From NCBI GenBank assembly GCA_003427395.1, contig BFEA01001168.1, positions 104,671 to 136,195 of the forward strand: a DNA stretch of 31,525 bases, written 5' to 3'. Source of the stretch: Chara braunii (taxonomy: Eukaryota; Streptophyta; Charophyceae; Charales; Characeae). Both the position numbers and the translations under genes were made by a program. A model generated the notes under the pieces. It was given only the letters and a program-made list of their open reading frames with translations. It was not told the origin of the DNA and made no database searches. Each line of letters opens with the position of its first letter. Positions within the stretch are counted from its first letter, which is position 1. Below, piece after piece: positions 10,505-19,178 of this stretch.

Positions 10505-11419
10505 TTGGCTGCGTGATTAGTCAGCTCTCTTAACCCGTTGTTGGAAGCTCGGGGTTGCGCGATCAGGAAGGGTCGGCACACGAGCGAAGTAAGAGGTGAG
10601 TAGAGTAAGAGTTGGGCGACCCGACAGGCTGGTGCCGAACGCGCGGGATTGACGTGGGCCACGACGGACTGTGGGCACGGGCGAATCCGACGGGTGCGGG
10701 AGGACTAAGCGGGTTGACAACTTCGTGGGTTGGTGCGTGACGACGGACTATCTGCATCGGAGAGAGAGGGAGAGGAGGAGAGGGTTGAGGTCGATGGAGG
10801 TGGATTTGCTGTTTCTTTGTCTCTTCCCCCTCTTCATATGTGTACATACATTTTGATTGCCGCTCCGGGCGGTTTGCCCGTTCTTATTTTCGTTTCGGCT
10901 TTCTGAGATTGGGGCTTGGGTTTTTGCTCACATTTGTCTTTGCTATGTCCGTCCCGATTGCATTATACATATGATTATCGAATGTATGGTTGTATGAATG
11001 TGTAGATGTGTGGACGTTATGCCTGTTTGTATATNTTTTTATTGAGGATCCCTGTCCTTGCCTTTTGTTTGTGTCNAATCTTTGCCCACACCTGATGCAG
11101 TTGTAGATGGGATAGGAATATGGCCCCGATAGCGATTGTGTCCTCGTTTTTGCTTATCTATGAGGGGTGTGATATGGTTGCATCTTGCATAATCTGAAGC
11201 AATTAAAAATCGAACGTCGCGCGAGAACACGTGTAAACGCGATCCGAGTCGCGCCCTTACACGCATTCTTGTGCGACGACTCGCTCCCCCAGAAAGGAGT
11301 CACGGCGGAACCATCATCCCGTACGAGCACGCTGAGGCGCCACTAAGTCGGCCTGTCCTACACATGCTCGTGCGCGGTGACGATAACCCGACCCGCGCCA
11401 TCCCACCGGCGATGATACC

Positions 11420-11743
11420 ATGACGCGATCTTGGGGCTCATACTCGTCCTATGACCCGGACTATTTCACCCCTATAATAAACGAGCTCATAAGGACCCGA
11501 TACCCTTGTCACACGGAGAATCGACTATGTCCGCAGGAATTCCACTGTGCCACCACTAGCGACCCTCGGTGCTCCGATTTCCCTTCCCCCGACCACACCT
11601 ACTACTTCACCCACCCAGGATTCGTTGAGATCACCACCAGTTTCCCTCCTTTCCGCCTCCTTCTCCCGTATCATCAACTCAGTGTCGTTTCGTGGGCGGC
11701 CATAGCCCCCTATTGGCCCGATACATTTTGCGTGAACTGCTGA
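11420..11743 (+). CDS. ORF0: conserved LTR-leader protein of unknown function
   Basis: This is a 107-residue ORF with an ATG start, placed ~0.92 kb after the TATA box and ~460 nt before the likely Gag start, so it should be in the leader of the genomic RNA. It is rich in Pro, Tyr, Trp and Cys and ends FCVNC. A diverged homologue sits at the same place in the LTR of copy 2 (23948-24379, minus strand). The shared core is GFV-x-I-x-T-x-FPP, then LLP, W-x-A, P-x-WP-x-T-x-C-x2-C. The conserved C-x2-C might bind metal. No membrane segment or signal peptide is evident. I do not recognise the family. Conservation between two diverged LTRs argues that it is, or was, translated. As an upstream ORF it could also affect Gag translation. 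Confidence 0.6.
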   Translation: MTRSWGSYSSYDPDYFTPIINELIRTRYPCHTENRLCPQEFHCATTSDPRCSDFPSPDHTYYFTHPGFVEITTSFPPFRLLLPYHQLSVVSWAAIAPYWPDTFCVNC

Positions 11744-12049
11744 CGCAACGGCGCGCAGAACACTCCATAATTTCGGAGGCCCAACCCAGGTACGCGGCGG
11801 CCTGCTCCGCATGGCGGCCCCTAGCGGCCTAACTTTTCAGGACCACCTCCACCACGGAGGAATTTTCCCGTAACCCGTCGCCCACAGTGTCCCGGCCCCA
11901 TCGGACCGTGAGTCCCTAGCGCACGCTCGCCTAATTGCATTCATACCCTTAAGACTCCCCCACTTTCCCCAAAAATCCTTGGCACACCCCTTTTCGCACT
12001 TCCAGGCCCATACCCCACTCCGATCAGGAAGTCGCGCTGGGCGTGAGGT

Positions 12050-12063
12050 TGGTATCGGAGCCC
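12050..12063 (+). other. Primer-binding site (initiator-Met tRNA type)
   Basis: TGGTATCGGAGC directly follows the LTR and differs at one base from TGGTATCAGAGC, the site complementary to the 3' end of plant initiator-Met tRNA used by many plant LTR elements. It primes minus-strand DNA synthesis. Confidence 0.75.
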
Positions 12064-12203
12064 GACACGTGGTTAGGGTCTTAGGATTGATACCACGTTA
12101 ATTAAGCGACCTGGCTAACCGTGGGCGACCTCGCCCTCGGAACGTGTATAGACGCGACCCTATTGTCACCAGAAGCAGATCGGCTAACCGACGAGCAGCC
12201 AAT

Positions 12204-13805
12204 ATGGCCGCCAACGTGCAAAATCCAGTTCCGCAACAAAATGCTAACCCACCTAATCAACCTGCCCCACGTGCACGAGCTCCCATGTCGCCACCAGACC
12301 TCTATCTATTTGATTCGGCGCACCATCTCGCAGGAGCATGATTGGCCACGCTTAGAGCACAGCAGTACGATGATCACGAAGCACAGATCAACATTCCGGC
12401 TCGAATGGGAGGAGACGCTCATCATTGGTATAGTACCTATGTATGGGTGGATCTCCCGACCTTCGAACGGGATTTCATGAACCGATTTGATTATGTTCAC
12501 CCTGAGCAAGCGCTATATATGATCAAGGACCGAGTGCAAAAACCTCTCGAATCCATTGCAGAATATCGAAACCGGTTCTACAGAATGTTCGTGAAGACTG
12601 AGCGAGGTGAGCAAGTAGGGAGAGATCTGTTCATTGACAGGCTCCGCAGCCGAACAATAAGGGCTAAGTTGCGAAAGCAATTCTCCCCCATCACCCATAC
12701 GGTACAACAAATTATGGCTGCTGCGGAAGAAATGGAACGGAAGTTCGCAGCGAACTTCCTGGAAGGAGAAGATTACCCTAGAAACGAAGATTCGACCAAG
12801 CTGGCTCGAGCAAGAGCAGAGCTGGCTGCTTTACAAAACAAATTTGAAAACATGGGGTTTGTATCAGGACCTGTCACCTATATGGAGCAGATACGTCCCA
12901 AACGAGTAATCCTAAGTGAGACTCCGAGCATCTCTGCTCCTATGATGCCCCCGCCCGTCAGGACATTACCCCCGCCGCCGGTAGAGGCTCCTGTACGATC
13001 AAACGAATCGGCGACCATTTTCGAACTAACCAAAACTTTGATTAGTTTGATCCAAGAAAGCAAAAAGGAACAGCGAGAGCACAATGCTCGGTTGGAAGCC
13101 ATGATGAGGAACATGCGACCTATTGCGGTGCGTGCCCCTCCGATGCAACAAGGATTAGCCCCTGCCCCTGCTCTCGGAGGAGCTGCGAACAATCTGAATG
13201 TTTGCTACGCCTGTCATCAGCCCGGACATCTAGCCCGTGATTGCCCCCACCGGCCCCTACAACAGCGGATCGGAGTCGCACCTAGGGCTGCGGCCCCCAT
13301 CGCCAACGGACCTGGACGAGTCGGAGCCTTGATGGAAGAAGTAGAGGGTGGGGGAAGTGCCTTGGCCACCACGGAAGAGGCCGCCGAGCTAATTCCGCTA
13401 GATCAGTATGTGTCGCTGGGATATCCTGGGCTAAGAATGATCGAAACAATCAGACCAGCACCCGAATCGAAAGAGGTGGCGGAATGGCGACCGGCCTTAG
13501 GAGAAATGGAGTCGGGAGGACCCACCTTCGTCACAGGAGAGATCGATGTATTAAACATCATCCGAGCTTTGGACCATCGGATTCCCCTTCCAATCGGTCA
13601 CCTACTCTCGATCTTCGAGCAAGCCAACGAGCGAATGTTACAGCACTGTAAAGCGAATCGAAAGCGATCCGCCCTCGCCCAAGCACCGAACGTAAAAGCC
13701 AAAGGCCCCGTGCCGGAAGGAAACCCGACAGACACTCCGGATCTGATATGGATAGGATTAATTCAGAAAGACGATCATTTCTTACAGATTAAGCCCATTC
13801 CGTAG
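12204..13805 (+). pseudogene. gag: Gag (capsid-nucleocapsid polyprotein)
   Basis: The first ATG in the open frame is 12204 (MAANVQNP); the frame is open from 12102. The order is a Pro/Asn/Gln-rich N-terminus, a retrotransposon Gag domain (about 12360-12720, with WYSTYVW, FERDFMNRF and FIDRLRS), a variable Pro-rich linker, and a zinc knuckle CYACHQPGHLARDC (13203-13244), a perfect C-x2-C-x4-H-x4-C. About 180 further residues lead to the protease in the same frame. A TGA at 12339 splits the N-terminus from the capsid domain, and a TAG at 13803 ends the Gag part. Gag forms the particle that packages the RNA. Whether the TAG is a natural Gag/Pol readthrough stop or a mutation cannot be told from one copy. 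Confidence 0.85.
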
Positions 13806-14528
13806 AAATCCGCAGAGTGCGATATAGAAATTTGGGGAATTCCTTACAACGCAATTATAGACTCGGGAGCAGCTGTGTTGGCTATTTCACTGAGAGTGGT
13901 CGAAAGGGCAGGCAGGAAAAACGATTTGATCATGCTCACCGAGAAAGATCAGCTCGTTTCGGCAGATGAGGAAAAGATTAAAACTGTGGGGAGAATGACC
14001 AATGTCGCCTTTCGATTACGAAAAGTACACGCGCTTGGGGATGTCGTAGTACTAGATGTTAATATGTACGACGTTCTTTTCGGACTTCCCGCCCTTGTGG
14101 CGTTACGAGCAAACCTAGATTTCGAACGACGAGCGATCGTCCTCCGAAATACAAGAGGAAAACCCTATGCTGTGCCCATGCGATTGACCCTTCGCAATGC
14201 TATTAATGCGGTTCCGCGGGTTTCACCGATGATGGCAGGGACTCTCCGCATGATCTCCTGGGACGAACCCTCAGAAGGAAAGTCATCAACTGAAAATGTG
14301 GAAAGCAGTGAAGAGGATGATTCGGAGATCTTGAAATTGGCACGACAACGTGTTTGTTACCCACCGCCCAAAACGATAGCGAGAACGATGCAACTGACTA
14401 GCCGAAAAATTCAAAGGACCAAGGCGATGATCTTGGGAGAGCCCCTCGTGCAGATTTCGAGGATGGTCGACTCTTTGGAACCCCCTCGAACTCTGTACGA
14501 AGGGATCACCCCCCTCCTCCCCAGGTAA
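13806..14528 (+). pseudogene. Aspartic protease region of Gag-Pol
   Basis: This continues the Gag frame after the TAG at 13803. The active-site motif reads AIIDSGA (Asp-Ser-Gly at 13860-13868), and further on DVLFGLPALVALRANLDF matches the DVLLGMPWL type of motif in plant gypsy proteases. About 130 residues of Ser/Glu-rich and basic sequence follow to a TAA at 14526. The enzyme cleaves the polyprotein during particle maturation. The protease is in frame with Gag, so no frameshift is needed before it, only passage of the TAG. Confidence 0.8.
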
Positions 14529-15034
14529 AACGACAAAAAGCATTTTTGCGACATTACGGAACTACCAAAGTTTGGACTAACATCGGCTAAAGAAGTGAGA
14601 TTGTTGCGCTTGGGGGCGAAAGCAAGCTCTCTGGAACCCCCTGGGCATTTTGAAGCAGAAACAAATGGACTGGGGATAAAAATCCCAACTAAGGAAGTGC
14701 CAGGGCAGGATGTTTGTGACGGGATTACCCCGGAAGGACACATGGCAATCCGAGAAGAAGATGCTCAGATGATGGCCACGGTGTTCTCCTGGTGATCGGA
14801 TCATTCATTCATCTCGGTGCCTCCACCCGATTCGATAAAACAGGCGAACACGAAACAGATTATCGTTCGGATCGGGGACCAACTTTTCGAACTGCACGTT
14901 CCACAATATGTGCCGGATGAAATCCACCGGGTAATTGCAGATATTATAATGGAATACCAAGGAGCAATTAGTGTATCAGACACTGACATCGGGTTGTCGT
15001 TAGTAATCCAACATGAAATTCAGACAGGAATCAC
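14529..15034 (+). pseudogene. Protease-to-RT connecting segment of Pol
   Basis: The Gag-protease frame carries on through stops at 14526 and 14793 and still reads as protein up to the RT. It ends in HEIQTGITP, the start of the conserved motif that precedes RT in gypsy elements. At a run of six C (15034-15039) the sense moves to another frame, where the motif continues as PYRYSLIERKK. A homopolymer length change, real or from sequencing, is the simplest explanation. A programmed shift here is less likely, because it falls inside a conserved motif. Confidence 0.65.
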
Positions 15035-16450
15035 CCCCCAATTCATTGCAAACCTTATCGCTATTCCTTGATTGAACGCAAAAAGGTTCTCGAACGAATT
15101 CGGGAGTTCGAAGCCAGTGGTTGGATTGAACCTGCTACCGAACCTTGGTCCTTTCCCGTAGTATTAGTGCCGAAGAAAAATGGGGCGATTCGCATTTGCA
15201 TTGATTATCGCAAGCTGAATGAAATCACGATCAAAGATGTGTATCCCCTCCCCGGGATTGATGATCTATTGGATGCGATTGGGTGCGCTAATTATTTCAG
15301 CAAGTTTGATATTCAACATGGCTTCCATCATATTCTGGTAAGGGAAGAAGATCGACCGAAAACGACCTTTGTGATGTTTGAGGGCACGTGGCAGTGGGTT
15401 CGATGTCCGATGGGGATTCGCAATGCGCTTGCCACGTTTCAGCGAGCAATGAACATGACGTTCCAGAATTTCGTCAACAAGACACGGCTGACGCAAGGGA
15501 TGATTAACTTCTGCGTGATCGTGTACATGGACGATATCCTGGTCTATTCTGAAACCTATCACGGGCACGCGCAACATATTGAATGGACATTGGGCGCGCT
15601 GAGAGACGCTGGGTTCAAGATTGCGCTCGAGAAGAGCGAATTTTTCCTCTCGGAAATTTCGTTCTTGGGCTACGTCGTGACACGTGGAGGATTGCGGCCG
15701 GGCTCGAGAAAAGTTACGGCGGTAAAGGAAGCCCCGGTTCCCACGTCACTGACGCAGGTTCGAGCCTTCTTGGGACTGGCGTCGTACTACCGGCGCTTCA
15801 TCAAGGGCTTTGCCGCGATTGCACGACCGTTAACGAACCTGTTACAGAAGGACCAACCTCTCAGTTGGGACGCGGAGTGCCAGCAGGCCTTTGCAACCCT
15901 CAAAAATGCTCTGGCAACGGCCCCTATTTTGATTCGGCCGGACCCCTCGAAGCAGTTCATCCTCATCACGGACTGGCAACCGGAAGCTATTTCCGCTATT
16001 TTAGCCCAGAAGGGGAACGATGGTAGAGAACACGTCATCGAATACGCGTCTCGAACCGTACCGGACGAACGAAAAAACGACTCCGCACGTCAAGGCGAGT
16101 GCTATGCGGTAGTTTGGGGAATCCAGCACCTCCATCCGTATGTCTACGGACAGAAGTTTCGCCTCGTAACGGATCACGAGCCTCTGCTGGCATTGAAGAA
16201 GCTTACCAACTACACGGGCATGATTGGTCGTTGGGCGGTGCAATTGCAAGAATACGACTTCGATATCGTCCATCGAAAGACAAAGCGACACAACAATGCA
16301 GACGGGCTGACACGTCTGCACCGACCTGTCAAGGTACCGAAGGGCAAGAAAATTACACCGTGGAAGGAGCCGGACCTGACCAACGAGCCTAAGTACGGAC
16401 AAGTGGCAGTCCTCCCACGTGGCAAGAAGCCAAACAGTGGCGATGGGTGA
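15035..16450 (+). CDS. pol: Reverse transcriptase - RNase H
   Basis: The best-preserved gene in the window, open for 470 codons. RT motifs: SFPVVLVPKKNG, RICIDYRKLN, FSKFDIQHGFHHI (motif A), FVMFEGTWQWVRCPMGIRNALATF (motifs B region), YMDD (15524-15535, motif C), LEKSEFF and FLGYVV. The connection region has LGLASYYRRFI. The RNase H domain has its acidic residues in TDWQPE (Asp 15971), ECYAVV (Glu 16097) and TDHEPL (Asp 16172), and the gypsy-type HNNADGLTRL. Gypsy RT makes the DNA copy; RNase H removes the RNA strand. No start codon is needed if it is made as Pol; the first in-frame candidate is a TTG at 15068. It ends at TGA 16448, overlapping the ATG (16443) of the integrase ORF. Confidence 0.95.
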   Translation, partial: PPIHCKPYRYSLIERKKVLERIREFEASGWIEPATEPWSFPVVLVPKKNGAIRICIDYRKLNEITIKDVYPLPGIDDLLDAIGCANYFSKFDIQHGFHHILVREEDRPKTTFVMFEGTWQWVRCPMGIRNALATFQRAMNMTFQNFVNKTRLTQGMINFCVIVYMDDILVYSETYHGHAQHIEWTLGALRDAGFKIALEKSEFFLSEISFLGYVVTRGGLRPGSRKVTAVKEAPVPTSLTQVRAFLGLASYYRRFIKGFAAIARPLTNLLQKDQPLSWDAECQQAFATLKNALATAPILIRPDPSKQFILITDWQPEAISAILAQKGNDGREHVIEYASRTVPDERKNDSARQGECYAVVWGIQHLHPYVYGQKFRLVTDHEPLLALKKLTNYTGMIGRWAVQLQEYDFDIVHRKTKRHNNADGLTRLHRPVKVPKGKKITPWKEPDLTNEPKYGQVAVLPRGKKPNSGDG

Positions 16451-18246
16451 CGGAGGTAACTCCACTACCCCTCTCTCCCCCCCTTCCTCTTCGTCTCTCC
16501 TCTCCCTGCCTGACAAATTTTGCTATTTTTGCGAAGCCATCTCCCGCGTATACTCGGTCTCCACGTGTCCTAACGGAGAAGGGTATGTCGATTGGATAGA
16601 TTGTCGACAGTGCGTCGCACGAGCCCATGGTTCGTGCATCCAATACAGAAATGATAATAAACCGTGGTTGTGCCCCTNGTCGACAGTGCGTCGCACGAGC
16701 CCATGGTTCGTGCATCCAATACAGAAATGATAATAAACCGTGGTTGTGCCCCTTGTGCCGGACCAACAAGATTCCGACCGAGGCTCACTTTTTGGATGCC
16801 ACGTCAGAAGGATTGGAAAAGACCCGGAAGTTTAGAAGGGCCGAAGTATGGACGGATATTGCCTTGATTGCCACCCTAGTAGGTAACCCCCTCCAAGATT
16901 TCACTAAGGAAGATCGGAGGAGGGCCAACGAAAGGGCTTGGGATTATCGATGGATAGAGGGTAGATTAGAAAAACGGAAAACGGACGGTAGTGGGATTTG
17001 GATGGTAGTGCCGCATCCGTTCATGCGGTACGACTGGGTTAAGACAGCCCACAAGGAAACTGCGGCTCATTTTGCCGTACGAATCACGGAGTCCACTATC
17101 GACAAAAATGAGTGGTATTGGTCCAATATCCGTGACGATGTGAAATACATTGTCGCCAACTGTCAAGTCTGCGCCGCTGACAAGGCGCCGATTCAGCCGC
17201 CAAGATCGATAGTGCCCACGATTGTTGAACGGCCATTTCAAAGAGTGAGCATGGACACTACCGACATAGTTGCGCCCCCTGACCCTAATAGCTGCGAATA
17301 TTCAATCCTATTGGTATTTGTCGACCATTTCTCAAAATGAATCGAAGCGTATTCTTATCGCACAAGGCAAGCCACGGAAATCGCGCGGTATGTCAACCGT
17401 TTCCTCGGGATGCATCAGGATATGGAAGAAATCCTGACTGACAACGGAGCTGAATTCAGGGGAGAAGTACTAAGGAATCTGGTCCTACATGGCGTCGCCA
17501 TACGTAACACTGCACCCCATACGTCCCAATCCAATGGACTGGTCGAAAACGCTAACCGGGTGATAAAGACAGCGTTGCGACGTAACATCGCGAGACGGGA
17601 TCCGAGACCCTGGCCCGATATCGTCGATCACATCCTGGCGGTCCATCGCGGAACGCCCCATGAATCGACGGGGTTGAGCCCCTTCCAATTAAGGACCAAT
17701 AGCATCGCTTGCGTTTCAATACCAAGCCTCCCGGACGAGTCTACAGTGAACCGACGTCCCACCAGGGCCATGGCTAGGGACAAGGCCAAACGACACCTAG
17801 AGCTAATGGAACGGTCACTGCCCAGGCTAGCCCGAAAACGACAGAAAATGACCGAACTAGCCCAAGGCCGACAGATCCGGAGGTACGAGGCCCGAAATGG
17901 GAATGCGGGTCCACGGCCCCAATACAAATTGGGGGACGTGGTGCAGGTGAGGAAATGTGCTCGCCAGGGTAAGCTAGCGTCACGATTCTTCGGGCGATAT
18001 CGCGTGATCGAGCTCGGCCCCAACGGCGTGGACACTGTGCGTCTCGCCCCGGAAGCCTCTGGCAGCCGATCGGCCCGCCCGATCACACGCGACGTGTCCT
18101 ATCTTCGCCTCCTCCCCTCTGCTCCGTCTCCTTCTCCCTCGATCTCTCCTTCTGAGGAAGCCGAAGACAACGGCTCTGACTCTCCGCCATCCCCCTCTTC
18201 CTCTTGCTCCCTCTCTGCCTCTCCGTCTCCATCGCCATCACCATGA
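16443..18246 (+). pseudogene. PHD finger - integrase polypeptide
   Basis: The ORF opens at ATG 16443, overlapping the RT-RNase H stop (ATGGGTGA). After a Ser/Pro linker comes a Cys4-His-Cys3 finger (16521-16758): CYFC, C-x2-C-x4-H-x2-C, then W-x-C-x2-C, the PHD pattern. Integrase follows: zinc-binding domain (His 17050 and 17068, Cys 17161 and 17170), catalytic core with Asp 17254, Asp 17440 and Glu 17545 (34 residues between the last two), and an SH3-like C-terminal part (KLASRFFGRYRVIEL). The end is a Ser/Pro/Glu-rich tail. I see no chromodomain. A TGA at 17338 breaks the core. The 75-bp duplication around the N at 16678 adds 76 nt, so the frame differs on its two sides. Integrase inserts the DNA copy; the PHD finger could read histone tails. 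Confidence 0.88.
16603..16753. repeat. 75-bp direct repeat flanking one N (likely assembly scar)
   Basis: Bases 16603-16677 recur exactly at 16679-16753 with one N (16678) between. It has the same signature as 3264-3454. It falls inside the PHD finger and displaces the frame by one, so the apparent break between finger and integrase is probably not biological. Confidence 0.82.
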
Positions 18247-18722
18247 GTTTTCTGGAGGAAAGAGCCCTCAGCGAAGCATCGCTTGCACCCCGTGATCGAT
18301 TGATGATCCGGCAAGTCTATCATCCCCATCTCAGTCCAGATCTTCGGCGGCTTGCGCACTTTTTCTGCACGGGAGGCGTGTATGCAGCGGCGGTGTTCAG
18401 AATCGAGGGCCGGCCCAACGCAGTGATACTGGCCGAGGCAGTAGCAGTTCATCAGCGAGCGGTGCCAGGTGTCAGCCGCATATCGGTCGTCATAAACTTC
18501 CGTGGCGATCTCTCCACGCTCCTCCCTTTACGACATTCGGCGGTGAGGACATCATTGCTCGCGTGGGCAAACGATCTGGTCGCCTAGTGGACCCAGCTTC
18601 TGGCTCGCCCCGGGGACACGGTTGCGCCGACACGAGCGATCGAATACGACGGCCTTCGGATGTACCAACGTGATCCGCCGGCGGTTCTCCCTGTTGTTGT
18701 TCCCTTCCCTCGCCCCCAATGA
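18243..18722 (+). pseudogene. ORF3: conserved accessory ORF after integrase
   Basis: The ATG (18243) overlaps the integrase TGA (18244-18246) as ATGA. The ORF is 159 codons, broken by TAG 18585, and ends VVVPFPRPQ at TGA 18720. Copy 2 has a homologue of 160 codons (28194-28676, minus strand) with the same ATGA overlap and the ending VPFPHPQ. Shared core: DLRRL-x2-FFC, AAA-x-FRIEG, AE-x2-AVH-x-RA, F-x-GD-x-S, P-x-RH-x-A and SL-x2-W. It is an alpha/beta-looking soluble protein without signal peptide or membrane span, so not a typical envelope protein. Family unknown to me. The position suggests translation by termination-reinitiation after Pol. The TAG at 18585 aligns with a sense codon (Val) in copy 2. 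Confidence 0.75.
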
Positions 18723-19156
18723 GTCTCTCTCCGATCTCCGTTTTTTATCTTCCCTCTACCCTCCCCACCTTCTGGCAGTCCGATATCCATCCTCGCCTTT
18801 CCTACTGTCTAACGACCCTTGCTGTCCCCGACATTCATCCCCCACACTGGCAACTGTGGCGTGAAGACTTCGTCGAGCTTTCACTGTGCTTAGTCGGTAC
18901 AGCTGACGTGGACCGAGGACGAGGCGCGCCCGCCTTGCATAGAGCGCCTGGAGTTGCTGTTCATCCAGGCTTGGCGAACCAACGTGGAGGGAGAACTCCT
19001 CGCGTTTCTGTTCAGTAGAGTACGGCCCGGACATCAGAAACTCATCGCGCAAGAGCTCGCGATCCCGGTAGCGCAGCTGGCGGACGATCTCCCTCTCGAC
19101 ATCATCTCGCAAGACGACGAGCACCCGATTCCTCATGTACTTCTTGCACGTTGACG
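18719..19156 (+). pseudogene. ORF4: second conserved accessory ORF
   Basis: The ATG (18719) overlaps the ORF3 TGA (18720-18722) as ATGA. The sense frame runs to about 18895, then continues one frame over to TGA 19152, so there is one frameshift. The copy 2 homologue (27475-28197, minus strand) has the same start overlap. Conserved blocks: PTFWQSD-x-HP, HW-x-LWRE-x-F-x-ELS-x-CL, IQ-x-WRTN-x-EG, FLF-x2-VRPGH-x2-LIA and QLADDL-x2-DI. Beyond 19150 short pieces of the copy 2 protein can still be seen in another frame (YLQW, then a Cys), but the long acidic tail of copy 2 is missing. Trp-rich, no membrane span, unknown family. An overlapping antisense frame is longer here, but it is much less conserved between copies than the sense frame. 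Confidence 0.72.
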
Positions 19157-19178
19157 CCATATCTCCAGTGGTCGGCTT

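Larger units (their letters stand above)
9681..12049 (+). repeat. 5' LTR of gypsy copy 1
   Basis: The LTR starts TGTGACGAACC at 9681 and is repeated from 19790 with few differences until GCGTGAGGTTGG (12041-12052; 22111-22122), after which the copies part. I end it at 12049 because the primer-binding site starts at 12050. At ~2.37 kb it is a long LTR. It holds a TATA box (10497), an array of 20-nt units that the 3' LTR lacks, and ORF0 (11420-11743). The 5' LTR lacks the GGCGTCACA that ends the 3' LTR. Confidence 0.9.

Noticed and set aside
10204-10662. 152-codon minus-strand ORF in the 5' LTR, repeated at 20274-20732
   Set aside because: It is present twice only because the LTRs are identical, overlaps the TATA box, and has no counterpart seen in the copy 2 LTR.
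17890-18243. Possible chromodomain after integrase
   Set aside because: Only the SH3-like C-terminal module and a Ser/Pro/acidic tail are visible; no aromatic-cage pattern.
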